DNA of 64,000 bases from Epibacterium sp. Ofav1-8 (GTDB taxonomy: Bacteria; Pseudomonadota; Alphaproteobacteria; Rhodobacterales; Rhodobacteraceae), in the NCBI RefSeq assembly GCF_022348185.1, contig NZ_JAKRFD010000005.1:1-64000 (forward strand), written 5' to 3'. The translations under genes and the position numbers were made by a program. Positions 35,485 through 44,301 of the stretch are shown here, piece after piece. Positions within the stretch are counted from its first letter, which is position 1, and every line of letters starts with the position of its first letter. The notes below the pieces were generated by a model that did not search any database, was not told the DNA's origin, and saw nothing but the letters and a program-made list of their open reading frames with translations.

Positions 35485-36078
35485 TCATGCGGCTCGCTCT
35501 CCCAGTCTTGAAGCTTTCTGACACCAGGCCGCCACGGTCGAAGCGACCGGGTGCGAAGCGGGTGCAAAAGACGTGAAACGGGTGGGCCGGACCCCGACAA
35601 ACCCGAGTATCTGGCGCGACAGGATCTTCTTGACCGCGTTGCTGTAGAACAACCGCAGGAACACCGCGGGCGTGTCGGAGGTCAGCAGGACCCGGGCCGT
35701 CTTGCCCGTCAGCATCGGCGCCGGCAAACCCAGCATCGAGGTGTTGCGCGTGTCAAAGGTGCGGCCCGGCAGCAAGGCCCGGTCAAACACGCCCTTGAGC
35801 TTTGCCGGAAGCGCGCCCCACCACAGCGGCGTCGTGAGCACCACATGTTCGGCCCACTCCAGATCCGTCAGGAAAGCCTCCAGATCTGGTTCGAGGGGTT
35901 TGTAGTTATGGTATCCGCCAATGCCATAATCCATGTCGAATTCCATGGCAGAGAGGTCATGGTAGCGCACATCGTGGCCAGCGCCCTTCGCGGCATCGCG
36001 ATAGGCTTCTGCCAGTGTCTTGTTGAGGGATTTTTCGCCAGGGTGGCCGTTCAGGATGATGATCTTTCGTGTGGACAT
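35485..36078 (-). CDS. Flavodoxin-fold NAD(P)H oxidoreductase
   Basis: This 197-residue protein begins STRKIIILNGHPGEKSLNKT, the phosphate-binding start of the NQO1/MdaB/KefF family, and has the FMN-contact loop TPLWWGALPAKLKGVFDRA. Members reduce quinones or related electrophiles with NAD(P)H. GCGGAGGACCTC lies right before the ATG. It is divergent from a TetR regulator that very probably controls it, since a large operator sits between them. This suggests a quinone or xenobiotic stress response. Confidence 0.88.
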   Translation of the reverse strand: MSTRKIIILNGHPGEKSLNKTLAEAYRDAAKGAGHDVRYHDLSAMEFDMDYGIGGYHNYKPLEPDLEAFLTDLEWAEHVVLTTPLWWGALPAKLKGVFDRALLPGRTFDTRNTSMLGLPAPMLTGKTARVLLTSDTPAVFLRLFYSNAVKKILSRQILGFVGVRPTRFTSFAPASHPVASTVAAWCQKASRLGERAA

Positions 36079-36101
36079 GAGGTCCTCCGCATTGCTAAAT
36101 G

Positions 36102-36165
36102 TGACTTCGGTCATTTTATTGGCTGAAAATTCGACCACGGTCAATTTAATAATTGACCGTGGTCA
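36102..36165. promoter_or_regulatory. Three-site TetR operator
   Basis: GACCACGGTCAATT (36133-36146) and AATTGACCGTGGTC (36151-36164) form a perfect 14-base inverted repeat around TAAT. Each arm contains a smaller GACC-2-GGTC palindrome. A third related site, TGACTTCGGTCA, is at 36102-36113, towards the oxidoreductase gene. The arrangement would let the TetR dimer occupy several sites and repress both divergent genes. Confidence 0.75.
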
Positions 36166-36192
36166 CAATATTTAGCCGGGAGAGCATCACAC

Positions 36193-36780
36193 ATGTCACG
36201 CGCGCCGCAGAAACGTCGTTTGGAAACAAGGGCGAAGCTACTGTCCGTTGCGGAAGACATTATCGACGCCAACGGTGTCTCCGCGTTGCGAGTCGAGGAT
36301 GTTGTCGCTGGTGCCGGGGTCGCCAAGGGGACGTTCTTTTCCCATTTCGGCGACAAGGACGGGCTGCTGGCGGTGATTCTGGGCGCCCGCGTGATGCAAC
36401 ACATCGAGACCATGGAAGCCGCGCCAGAGCCCCGGACGCCGCAAGAGATCGCGCACCGGCTTGCACCGTTGTTGGATTTCATTGCCCAGGACAGAATGAT
36501 CTTCGATCTGTTGCTGCGCTACTCCGGCACCACTGGCGCAGAGGTGGACGAGGTGGTCACGCAGGGCTTTATGCGCCAGATCGCCCTGTTTGCAGGCTGG
36601 ATTGCCCGGATGCAGGCCGCCGGCACCCTGCCCGTCCACGCCAGCCCGGAGATACTGGCCGAAGGTATCCAGGCCTTTTTGAACCACGTGCTTGCAACGG
36701 GGTTCTGCATGGAACATGGCGACATGCCCCCCCCTGCCGAAGCGCTTGTGCCCTATCTGGAGCAGTGGCTGCTCAGGTAA
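36193..36780 (+). CDS. TetR-family regulator of the adjacent oxidoreductase
   Basis: This 195-residue protein has a TetR DNA-binding domain at residues about 10-60 (ALRVEDVVAGAGVAKGTFFS), followed by a helical ligand domain. The ligand domain is typical of repressors released by small hydrophobic compounds. It is divergent from the flavodoxin-fold oxidoreductase, with three palindromic sites between them. Its end overlaps the lysE-type gene by 8 bases, convergently. Weak GGGAG ribosome site. Confidence 0.9.
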   Translation: MSRAPQKRRLETRAKLLSVAEDIIDANGVSALRVEDVVAGAGVAKGTFFSHFGDKDGLLAVILGARVMQHIETMEAAPEPRTPQEIAHRLAPLLDFIAQDRMIFDLLLRYSGTTGAEVDEVVTQGFMRQIALFAGWIARMQAAGTLPVHASPEILAEGIQAFLNHVLATGFCMEHGDMPPPAEALVPYLEQWLLR

Positions 36781-37393
36781 AGGGAATGATGCAGGCAACC
36801 GCGATTAACAGGTAGCCAGCCCCAAGGTTCATGCGCCTCAGTGCGGTGGGGGACGACAACAGAAGCCGCACACGGCTGACACAGCCAGCCAAGATGACAT
36901 TCCCGATCAACGGCACCGCCATCGACACCGCGACAATCGCCGCGATGTCCTGTGCTGTTGTCACGGTCAGATCAAAGAACCCCGGCAAGATCCCCATGTA
37001 GAACAGCGCCGCTTTCGGGTTGCCCAGAATAACGATGACCCCGGCGACAAACCCCGCCCAGCGCCCCGGTCTGGTCAACTGGCGATTGGCGGCAATCGGC
37101 TGCCCTGCGCCGCGGATCGTACTGATCCCCATCACGAGGAACATCACCACCGCGACACCTTTCAAAACCACCGCGATCAGTTCTGATGCCGCAGAAATGG
37201 AACTGACCCCGACAACCGCAATCAGCGGCCAGAAGACGTCGCCCACCGCGACGCCGAATGCCAGCGGCCAGCCCGCGTGAAACCCGCCCGCCATGGAGCG
37301 CGCCACCAGTGCAAGCCAGACCGGCCCCGGCGTCAGGAACAGAACAAATACAGCGCTGGCATATATGGCGAGATCCCAGATGGTCAGCGTCAT
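36773..37393 (-). CDS. LysE/RhtB-family exporter
   Basis: This 206-residue inner-membrane protein has six hydrophobic helices and the LysE-family N-terminus FLTPGPVWLALVARSMAGG and NPKAALFYMGILPGF. Members export amino acids such as homoserine, threonine or lysine. Its ATG overlaps the recF stop (ATGA), so it is translationally coupled to a DNA repair gene, an odd partner. The frame continues upstream into recF but the ATG at 37393 opens the first helix. Confidence 0.88.
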   Translation of the reverse strand: MTLTIWDLAIYASAVFVLFLTPGPVWLALVARSMAGGFHAGWPLAFGVAVGDVFWPLIAVVGVSSISAASELIAVVLKGVAVVMFLVMGISTIRGAGQPIAANRQLTRPGRWAGFVAGVIVILGNPKAALFYMGILPGFFDLTVTTAQDIAAIVAVSMAVPLIGNVILAGCVSRVRLLLSSPTALRRMNLGAGYLLIAVACIIPFT

Positions 37394-38487
37394 TCCTGAA
37401 TCACTTCGCTTGTCCCATCCTGATCGGTGACCTTCAGATGCTGTGCCCGTTGCCCCAGTTCCTGAAACAGTTCCGGACCGGTTCCCGTCATCCAGGCCTG
37501 CGTGCCAAGCGCGCAAATCTCGTCATAGAGTGCGGCGCGACGCCCCGCATCCAGATGCGCTGCCACCTCATCCAGCAGGAGGATCGGTGCAGCCCCTTCC
37601 TCGGCTTGCAACGCCCGTGCATTGGCAAGGATTAGCGACACCAACAGCGCCTTCTGCTCACCAGTGGAGCAATCCTTGGCAGGTAGTCCCTTGGCCACAT
37701 AGGCCCCCATCAGGTCACTGCGATGCGGCCCCACCAACGTCCGCCCGACGGACAAGTCCCGCATGCGCCCTGCATCCAGCGCGGCACGCAACGCATCGGC
37801 GCTCGCGGGCATCTCACCCTCGGCCTGGATCAGCTTCAAATCGGCCACCGGAAAAGCGGTTTCCGCCTCTGCCTGCGCCGCGACCAACCGGTCCACCGCA
37901 TCGACGCGGGCCTGATGGATGCGAAACCCGGCCTCTGCCATCTGCCCTTCCAGCACGCGGTACCATGCAGCATCGCGCACATTGTCCTTGAGCAGGCGAT
38001 TGCGTTCGCGCATGGCCTTCTCATAGGTCAGCGTCGCCTCGGCATGATCGGGATCAAAACTGAGCGCAATCCGATCCAGGAACCGCCGCCGGCCCTCGGC
38101 GCCCTCAATCCACAGACGATCCATCGCCGGAATCAACCAGACCACGCGCGCGATGCGCCCCAAGGCGACCTGACTGGCGGCTTTGTTGTCGATCTTCACC
38201 TGACGGGCATTGCCCGCCTCCGAGGAGGTCTCGACCTCAACGGCCTGGCCGCGGGTCTGTAACACCCCTTTCAGCTTCCAGCCCAGAGCTTCGGGTTGGC
38301 GCGCCATATCCGCAGCCGACGCCCGCCGCATTCCGCGTCCTGGCGAAAACAGCGACACCGCTTCAAGGATATTGGTCTTGCCCGCACCATTGTCGCCGTG
38401 GATCGCAACAGGGCGCGCATCCAAATGCAAATCCGCCCGCAGATGCGAGCGGAAATGAGACATGAACAGGGACGTCAGTGCCAGCAC
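37390..38487 (-). CDS. recF: DNA replication and repair protein RecF
   Basis: This 365-residue SMC-like ATPase loads RecA at single-stranded gaps. The Walker A motif HGDNGAGKTNILEA is at about residues 30-43, the ABC signature is near STGEQKALL, and Walker B is ILLLDEVAAHLD. It starts with GTG at 38487. The spacer to dnaN is only 67 bases and is filled by a dispersed hairpin repeat, so recF may be transcribed separately. Confidence 0.96.
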   Translation of the reverse strand: MLALTSLFMSHFRSHLRADLHLDARPVAIHGDNGAGKTNILEAVSLFSPGRGMRRASAADMARQPEALGWKLKGVLQTRGQAVEVETSSEAGNARQVKIDNKAASQVALGRIARVVWLIPAMDRLWIEGAEGRRRFLDRIALSFDPDHAEATLTYEKAMRERNRLLKDNVRDAAWYRVLEGQMAEAGFRIHQARVDAVDRLVAAQAEAETAFPVADLKLIQAEGEMPASADALRAALDAGRMRDLSVGRTLVGPHRSDLMGAYVAKGLPAKDCSTGEQKALLVSLILANARALQAEEGAAPILLLDEVAAHLDAGRRAALYDEICALGTQAWMTGTGPELFQELGQRAQHLKVTDQDGTSEVIQE

Positions 38488-38491
38488 GGGC

Positions 38492-38540
38492 CTTCATCTT
38501 TTCCAAAATACCTCCGCCGGAGGCCGGGCCGTCAGGCCCG
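38492..38540 (-). repeat. Dispersed hairpin repeat, copy 2
   Basis: On the plus strand it is CTTCATCTTTTCCAAAATAC, then CCTCCGCCGGAGG (38511-38523) and CGGGCC-GTCA-GGCCCG (38525-38540). Read on the minus strand it is two stems followed by TATTTTGGAAAAGATGAAG, directly after the dnaN stop, a likely terminator or attenuator before recF. Confidence 0.7.
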
Positions 38541-38554
38541 TTCCAAGCGATGCG

Positions 38555-39676
38555 TCAGACGCGCATCGGCATGACTACATAGACCGCGCTCTCATCGCTG
38601 CCTTCGCGCATCAAGGTCGGATCGCCAGAGGAGTTGAACATGAACACGGCGTTTTCGCGGTCGACCTGATTGGCGATCTCAAGGAGGTATTTGGCGTTAA
38701 AACCAATCTCCAGCCGCTCGTCGCTATATGCCACGGCGAGCTCTTCTTCGGCAGCGCCGCTATCGGGGGCGTTCACCGACAGGACCAGGCGGTCCTCGTC
38801 CAGCTGCAGCTTCACCGCGCGGGAGCGTTCCGAAGACACCGTCGCAACCCGATCCACCGCCTTGGCGAACTCGCTCGCATCAACTTCGAGACGGCGGGTG
38901 TTGCCGACCGGAATAACGCGAGTGTAGTCAGGGAATGTGCCGTCGATGACCTTCGAGGTCAGGGTAATGTTCGGCGCCGCAAAGCGCACCTTGGTTTCGG
39001 AAACCGACACGGCGATATCCATCTCGTCATCATCCAGAAGCTTGCGCAACTCGCCCACGGTCTTGCGCGGCACGATGACGCCGGGCATATCCTCTGCCCC
39101 CATCGGCAGGTCCGCATCGATGCGGGCCAGACGGTGTCCATCGGTCGCCACACAGCGCAGGGCCTTACCACCGCTCTCGCCGGTGGCCACATGCATATAG
39201 ACACCGTTCAGGTAATACCGCGTCTCCTCGGTGGAAATCGCGAACTTCGACTTGTCAAACAAGCGTCGCAGCATCGCGGCGTTGGCGGTGAAGTTGGAGT
39301 GATACTCCGAAGTGGCCATCACCGGGAAATCCTCGCGCGGCAGCGTCGCCAGCGAGAAGTTCGACCGGCCGGCCTCTACCGTCAGGCGACCGGTGGCCGC
39401 ATCCGCAGTCAGGGTGACCAATGCGCCATCCGGCAGCTTGCGCACAATTTCATGCAGGGTGGTGGCTGCGACGGTGGTGGCTCCGGCACGCTCGACCTGT
39501 GCGGGCGCCTTGTCGACCACCTCGATATCAAGGTCGGTGGCGCGGAACATCACATCGCTGCCCTCGGCCTCGATAAGAACATTTGCGAGGATCGGAATGG
39601 TGTTGCGGCGCTCAACCACCGACTGCGCCTGCGCCACAGCCTTCAGAAGCGTTGCGCGTTCAATGCTGATCTTCAT
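38555..39676 (-). CDS. dnaN: DNA polymerase III sliding clamp (beta subunit)
   Basis: This 373-residue ring-forming clamp tethers DNA polymerase III to DNA. The three clamp domains are of normal length. MKISIERATLLKAVAQAQSV at the start and the C-terminal YVVMPMRV tail (variant of MPMRL) are characteristic. AGAGGGAAATG-type context gives a good start. It lies 282 bases after dnaA with a terminator in between, so it probably has its own promoter. Confidence 0.97.
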   Translation of the reverse strand: MKISIERATLLKAVAQAQSVVERRNTIPILANVLIEAEGSDVMFRATDLDIEVVDKAPAQVERAGATTVAATTLHEIVRKLPDGALVTLTADAATGRLTVEAGRSNFSLATLPREDFPVMATSEYHSNFTANAAMLRRLFDKSKFAISTEETRYYLNGVYMHVATGESGGKALRCVATDGHRLARIDADLPMGAEDMPGVIVPRKTVGELRKLLDDDEMDIAVSVSETKVRFAAPNITLTSKVIDGTFPDYTRVIPVGNTRRLEVDASEFAKAVDRVATVSSERSRAVKLQLDEDRLVLSVNAPDSGAAEEELAVAYSDERLEIGFNAKYLLEIANQVDRENAVFMFNSSGDPTLMREGSDESAVYVVMPMRV

Positions 39677-39880
39677 TTCCCTCTATCCTCTTCGGCTGGC
39701 AGTCTTTGGAAACATGTGGTTCGAGCGGAGCGGCAGATTAACGCCCTGACCCTTCAACACAAGGTTTTTATTGATTTCTCCAAGGGATTGCGGCGGGGGT
39801 CAAGAGCAGAGAGCCACGCCACCACCGAAAGTCGTAAATCCCCTTGGGGATGCGTCTGATTTGCCGCGTCCCAAATAAAG

Positions 39881-39908
39881 ACGGCCCCGGTGGGCATTCC
39901 GGGGCCGT
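39881..39908 (-). terminator. dnaA terminator
   Basis: ACGGCCCCGG (39881-39890) and CCGGGGCCGT (39899-39908) make a 10-bp stem. On the minus strand it is followed by CTTTATTTG. It lies 51 bases past the dnaA stop and separates dnaA from dnaN. Confidence 0.75.
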
Positions 39909-39958
39909 GATCTCCTGACAGGCAAAGTTGAGGCGCAGCCTGTCGATATATGGCGACC

Positions 39959-41371
39959 TTACGCCTCGAGCGCGCGCCGCAGCATTTCGACGTCTTCGGC
40001 AATCTGCCCGTCGATGGTCTTCAGCTCTTCGATGCGACGCACCCCGTGCATCACGGTGGTGTGGTCACGCCCTCCGAACCGACGGCCGATTTCCGGCAGC
40101 GAGCGGCTGGTCAGCTGTTTGCACAGATACATCGCCACCTGACGCGGCCGCGCATAGGACCGCAGACGCTTGGGTCCGATGATGTCGGACATGCGGATGT
40201 TGTAATACTCCGAGACCTTGCGCTGGATTTCCTCCACCGTGATCTTGCGCTCGGAGGCACGCAACACATCCGCCAGACAATCCTGGGTCAGATCCATGTC
40301 GATCTCGCGCCCCACGAGCGAGGCAAAAGCGAACAATCGGGTCAGCGCGCCTTCAAGCACCCGCACATTGGTCGAGATGCGATGCGCAAGCAGCTCCAGC
40401 ACACCATCGGCGATTTTCAGGTCCGGATAGTTCTTGCGGTTCTGCTGCACTTTGGTCTGAAGAATGCCCAGGCGCAGCTCATAGTCGGTGGGATGCAGAT
40501 CCACCACCAGGCCGCATTGCAGGCGGGATTTCACACGATCCTCAAGATCCTTGATCTCGCCGGGGGCGCGATCCGCGGAAATGATGATCTGCTTGTTCTG
40601 ATCCACCAGCGCATTGAAGGTGTGGAAGAATTCTTCCTGGGTGGAATCCTTGCCGGCGATGAATTGCACGTCATCCACCATCAGCACGTCCACGGAACGG
40701 AACAGGTGTTTGAAGTCCATCATCTTGCGCTCGCGCAGGGCCTGCACAAAGCGATACATGAACTGCTCTGCCGACAGGTAGAGAACGTTCAGGTCCGGAT
40801 TGCGCTCTTTCAGCTCCCAGGCGATCGCATGCATCAGGTGCGTTTTACCAAGGCCCACGCCGCCATAGAGCACCAGCGGATTGAAGGTCACGGGTCCGCC
40901 CTCGGCTACGCGGCGTGCGGCCGCATGGGCAAGCTCGTTGGGCTTGCCGACGACAAAGCTGTCGAACGTGAAGCGCGGATCCAGAGGCGCGGCTTGCAGG
41001 TCTTCCAGGGGCGATTTCACAGCGGCAGCCCCCTCCTGCGACCCACCTTGGTCCACCACAGGCGCAGACACGGGCGCTGGCGCTTCAATGGCTTCGGTTA
41101 CGGACGGTTGCACCGGCCGAGTCGGAGAATTGGCAGCGACCTTGAACGCGAGGCGCTGAACGGGTTCACCCGACATGTTGAATTCATGCAGGATCAAATC
41201 CGCAAAGTTCTGGCTGACATAGTTGCCCATGAAGTTCGTGGGCACGTGGAAGGTGGCAACCCCCCCGTCAACCTGATCCAGCTCAAGCGGCTCAATCCAT
41301 GTTGTAAAGTTGTTCTGCCCGACCGTCTTTAGCAAACGTTTTCTTAGTAGACCCCATGTGTCCTCTGTCAT
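39959..41371 (-). CDS. dnaA: Chromosomal replication initiator DnaA
   Basis: This 470-residue AAA+ initiator has the Walker A motif GGVGLGKTHLMHA, Walker B VDVLMVDDVQFI and the DNA-binding helix-turn-helix signature RRFGGRDHTTVMHGV near the C-terminus. N-terminal domain I (TWGLLRKRLL) and a Pro/Val/Glu-rich linker are visible. I choose ATG 41371, which has GAGG 6 bases upstream, over GTG 41383. It starts the replication block and has a long promoter-side spacer. Confidence 0.97.
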   Translation of the reverse strand: MTEDTWGLLRKRLLKTVGQNNFTTWIEPLELDQVDGGVATFHVPTNFMGNYVSQNFADLILHEFNMSGEPVQRLAFKVAANSPTRPVQPSVTEAIEAPAPVSAPVVDQGGSQEGAAAVKSPLEDLQAAPLDPRFTFDSFVVGKPNELAHAAARRVAEGGPVTFNPLVLYGGVGLGKTHLMHAIAWELKERNPDLNVLYLSAEQFMYRFVQALRERKMMDFKHLFRSVDVLMVDDVQFIAGKDSTQEEFFHTFNALVDQNKQIIISADRAPGEIKDLEDRVKSRLQCGLVVDLHPTDYELRLGILQTKVQQNRKNYPDLKIADGVLELLAHRISTNVRVLEGALTRLFAFASLVGREIDMDLTQDCLADVLRASERKITVEEIQRKVSEYYNIRMSDIIGPKRLRSYARPRQVAMYLCKQLTSRSLPEIGRRFGGRDHTTVMHGVRRIEELKTIDGQIAEDVEMLRRALEA

Positions 41372-41968
41372 GCTGCGCCTCACGCATCCTGTGTTATGGC
41401 CGGATTTTCGGCCTATCGTTTCGTCCCAGTCTGACTGTTCCTTTCAGAACAATCCGGTGGCGATCGGGCACAGAAAGAACGCCGCCAGCCTGCAAGCAAA
41501 CTGGCCTTCACGTGTTTCGAAAACCGAAAACAACGTTGTAAAACGCGCGGCAACACACAAACGTCCGCGACGAAAAAACGCTCGCCCTTTATTCGCTGTG
41601 ATAGGACAGATGCCAAAAGCACGGTATCGGCCAAAGACGCCGATAGAATACCGTTGCCAGTGCCACGCGCAGCGCGCGGATCACCGGCCATAACAACCCT
41701 AATGCCCGTTAGGATTGTTGCGAGCAGCCTGTCCCCCCAGCGAATGAATCGCTGGAACAGTGGTAGCAATTTCCGGCGTGGAGCGGCAACGAAACTATGA
41801 TGTTGACTCGGGCTTCCCCGGCAAAGAATCTCTGCGACTCGACGGAAGTGACCGAAATCCTTCAAACAAAAAAGCACCGCCTCTGGCGGTGCTTTTTTAT
41901 GTTGAAATCCGGATAGAGCTCGCTAGCGCTGTGCCCCCGGAATCGCCTGTCACAAAGCCTGCTGTGGC
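41372..41968. promoter_or_regulatory. Gene-free stretch upstream of dnaA (dnaA regulatory region)
   Basis: About 600 bases carry no convincing gene. No exact TTATCCACA box was seen. Notable are the inverted repeat around 41621-41656 (ACGGTAT and ATACCGT as outer arms, CGGC and GCCG as inner), GTTGTTTTCGGTTT-type A/T-rich parts on the minus strand about 41520-41560, and the rpsT terminator at 41868. The dnaA promoter must lie here on the minus strand, but I cannot place it with confidence. Confidence 0.5.
41868..41898 (-). terminator. rpsT terminator
   Basis: AAAAAAGCACCGCC-TCT-GGCGGTGCTTTTTT is a perfect hairpin with A and T tracts on either side, 70 bases after the rpsT stop. It could work in both directions. 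Confidence 0.9.
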
Positions 41969-42232
41969 TTATGCCAGCGCCTTCACACGCGCCGACAGAC
42001 GGGAGATTTTACGGGACGCCGTGTTCTTGTGGTACACCCCTTTGGTGACACCGCGCATCAGCTCGGGCTGCGCCGCGCGCAGGGCTGCGGTTGCGGCTTC
42101 CTTGTCGCCGGAGGCGATGGCTTCTTCGACTTTACGCAGGTAGGTGCGGATGCGCGAACGACGAGCTTTGTTGATGGCAAAGCGCTTTTCGTTCTGACGT
42201 GCGCGCTTCTTGGCCTGAGGAGTATTTGCCAT
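41969..42232 (-). CDS. rpsT: 30S ribosomal protein S20
   Basis: This 87-residue basic protein binds 16S r[23 protein letters not shown] at the start and [15 protein letters not shown] at the end match S20. It is upstream of dnaA on the same strand, a common alphaproteobacterial arrangement. Its own strong terminator follows. The leader contains an inverted repeat at 42252-42294. Confidence 0.97.
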   Translation of the reverse strand: MANTPQAKKRARQNEKRFAINKARRSRIRTYLRKVEEAIASGDKEAATAALRAAQPELMRGVTKGVYHKNTASRKISRLSARVKALA

Positions 42233-42251
42233 GATATGGTGACCTTATGTT

Positions 42252-42294
42252 CGGGTTCGTTGTATTCAAGTATGGCGAATGCCAGCCGAACCCG
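42252..42294 (-). promoter_or_regulatory. Inverted repeat in the rpsT leader
   Basis: CGGGTTCG (42252-42259) and CGAACCCG (42287-42294) can pair around a 27-base loop, starting 20 bases before the rpsT ATG. S20 controls its own translation in E. coli, so a leader structure could serve this role here; that part is inference. No other clear element lies in the 288-base spacer apart from the echA terminator. Confidence 0.4.
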
Positions 42295-42424
42295 GATCGG
42301 ATCACCGGTCGTGATTCTAGCCTGAGCGGGCTGCACGCGCATGTATGACGGCGGTCGATACTGGATTCGCGCACAAAGCGCAAGCCACCATTGCCCCAGG
42401 ACCCGACAACCGCCACCCATCAAC

Positions 42425-42451
42425 AAAAAAGCGGGCCCAAAGCCCGCTTTC
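42425..42451 (-). terminator. Enoyl-CoA hydratase terminator
   Basis: On the minus strand AAAGCGGGC and GCCCGCTTT (42429-42451) pair and are followed by TTTTG. It lies 70 bases beyond the hydratase stop. Confidence 0.85.
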
Positions 42452-42520
42452 CCGATGCGCCAGACGTGACGCGAATTGATGTGGTCACAGCAAACGCAGC
42501 GATGCGCAGCTGGTCGCGTG

Positions 42521-43297
42521 TTACTTGTCGCGGAATTGCGCTTCGCGCTTTTCAAGGAACGCCGACATGCCTTCTTTCTGATCTTCCGTTGCAAACATGG
42601 AATGAAAGACCCGGCGTTCAAACAGCATGCCCTCGCTCAAGGGCAGCTCATAGGCGCGATTGACCGACTCCTTGACCCCCATCGACGTCAGAACCGATTT
42701 CTCCGCGATCTTCTGGGCCGCGCCCATCGCCTCGTCCATCAGCTTTTTCGCTGGCACCACGCGCGAGACCAGGCCGGCGCGCTCTGCCTCTTCGGCAGTC
42801 ATGAAACGACCCGTCAGGTTCATGTCCATGGACTTGGACTTTCCGACAAACCGCGTCAGACGCTGGGTGCCGCCCATGCCGGCCACAACACCAAGGTTGA
42901 TTTCCGGCTGACCGAACTTGGCGGTGTCGGCCGCGATGATGAAGTCGCACATCATTGCCACTTCGCACCCGCCGCCAAGCGCATAGCCAGAGACCGCCGC
43001 AATAATCGGTTTGCGCACCGCCGAGATCCGGTCATTTGCATCGGCAAAGAGGTTGGTGGTGAAGACGTCCACAAAGCTCATCTCCGACATCTCCTTGATG
43101 TCGGCGCCGGCAGCAAACGCCTTTTCCGAGCCGGTCAGCACGATACAGCGCACCTTGTCGCTGGCGTCCGCTTCTTCCAAAGCGGCACACAACTCGCCCA
43201 GAAGGACAGAATTGAGCGCGTTCAACGCTTCAGGCCGGTTCATCTTGATGAGGCAGACGTGGTCCTGAGTATCGACGTTGATCGTCTCATAGGCCAT
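42521..43297 (-). CDS. Enoyl-CoA hydratase
   Basis: This 258-residue crotonase-fold enzyme hydrates enoyl-CoA in fatty acid or branched-chain degradation. The oxyanion segments [13 protein letters not shown] and [14 protein letters not shown], and the acidic [18 protein letters not shown] with both catalytic Glu, are intact. The C-terminal [14 protein letters not shown] is typical of the FadB1/Ech group. It stands alone between rpsT and mutM, the latter on the same strand. Confidence 0.93.
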   Translation of the reverse strand: MAYETINVDTQDHVCLIKMNRPEALNALNSVLLGELCAALEEADASDKVRCIVLTGSEKAFAAGADIKEMSEMSFVDVFTTNLFADANDRISAVRKPIIAAVSGYALGGGCEVAMMCDFIIAADTAKFGQPEINLGVVAGMGGTQRLTRFVGKSKSMDMNLTGRFMTAEEAERAGLVSRVVPAKKLMDEAMGAAQKIAEKSVLTSMGVKESVNRAYELPLSEGMLFERRVFHSMFATEDQKEGMSAFLEKREAQFRDK

Positions 43298-43363
43298 GGC
43301 AATTCGCTTTCGGTTGTTGCTCCTGAACCATCAGTCCTTATCACGGCGGTTCGCTCTTTCAAG

Positions 43364-44215
43364 CTATCTTTGGCACTTGCCACAGTAGAAGGACGACCGC
43401 CCCGACTGGGTGATTCTGCTTACGATACCGCCACACTCGGCACGGCGACAGGGGTGGCCCTCGCGCCCGTAAACATCAAAGGTATGCTGAAAATATCCAA
43501 GCTCTCCATTAGCTTGGCGAAAATCCTTCAGCGAGGATCCCCCCGCCGCGATGGCATCCTGCAAGACCTCGCGGATGATCGGGACCAGGGTTGCGACGCG
43601 CGCGGCGCTGATCCGGCCCGTTTCGCGACGTGGCGAAATTCCGGCACGGAACAAGGCTTCGCAGACGTATATATTCCCGAGACCTGCGATGATTCCCTGA
43701 TCGAGCAGCGCTGATTTCACCGGCGTCCTGCGCCCTTTGAACGCAGCAATCAGGTGCTGCTCGTGAAAATCGTTGCCCAGTGGTTCCGGCCCCAGCACCG
43801 CAAGCAGCTTGTGCGTCTCTGCCGTTGCGGTCTCCAGCAGGTTCATCGCGCCGAAGCGGCGCGGATCGTTGAAGGTGACGCGGGCGCCGTTGTCCATGTG
43901 GAACACCACATGGTCGTGTTTCTCCTGCGCCGGGTGGTCGTGCACGAATTGCCCCAGGGGATCGCCTGAAACGGTCATCCGCCCGGACATGCCGAGATGG
44001 ATCAGAAGGGTCTCGCCGCTATCGAGATCCGCAAGGATGTACTTTGACCGTCGCCGCATCGACATAACACGCCGCCCCGACAGACGCTCCGCCATCCGGT
44101 CCGGGAAAGGCCAGCGCAGATCGGGGCGGTTCACATCCGCGCGCGCGATAACGGCGCCTTCCATCGAAGGGCGCAGGCCGCGCATCACCGTCTCGACCTC
44201 GGGCAATTCAGGCAT
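43364..44215 (-). CDS. mutM: Formamidopyrimidine-DNA glycosylase
   Basis: This 283-residue repair enzyme excises 8-oxoguanine. The start [13 protein letters not shown] gives the catalytic Pro2 and Glu3, which fixes ATG 44215. An upstream open extension of 27 codons would bury the catalytic proline. The C-terminal zinc finger has the Cys4 pattern ([10 protein letters not shown], then FYCGKCQR). It is divergent from ubiE with an 86-base spacer. Confidence 0.96.
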   Translation of the reverse strand: MPELPEVETVMRGLRPSMEGAVIARADVNRPDLRWPFPDRMAERLSGRRVMSMRRRSKYILADLDSGETLLIHLGMSGRMTVSGDPLGQFVHDHPAQEKHDHVVFHMDNGARVTFNDPRRFGAMNLLETATAETHKLLAVLGPEPLGNDFHEQHLIAAFKGRRTPVKSALLDQGIIAGLGNIYVCEALFRAGISPRRETGRISAARVATLVPIIREVLQDAIAAGGSSLKDFRQANGELGYFQHTFDVYGREGHPCRRAECGGIVSRITQSGRSSFYCGKCQR

Positions 44216-44301
44216 TAGAGGACTCCCCTGACAGAAGGGCGCATTGTGCCGCCCCGTGAGCGCTCTATAACAAGGGCGAAACTGCGAGGACGACAAGGCC
44301 C

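Noticed and set aside
39950-41332. A 460-codon plus-strand frame opposite dnaA
   Set aside because: It is antisense to dnaA and an artefact of GC-biased third positions.
41372-41968. Chromosomal origin upstream of dnaA
   Set aside because: No exact DnaA box or A/T-rich unwinding block was seen. In alphaproteobacteria the origin is often away from dnaA.
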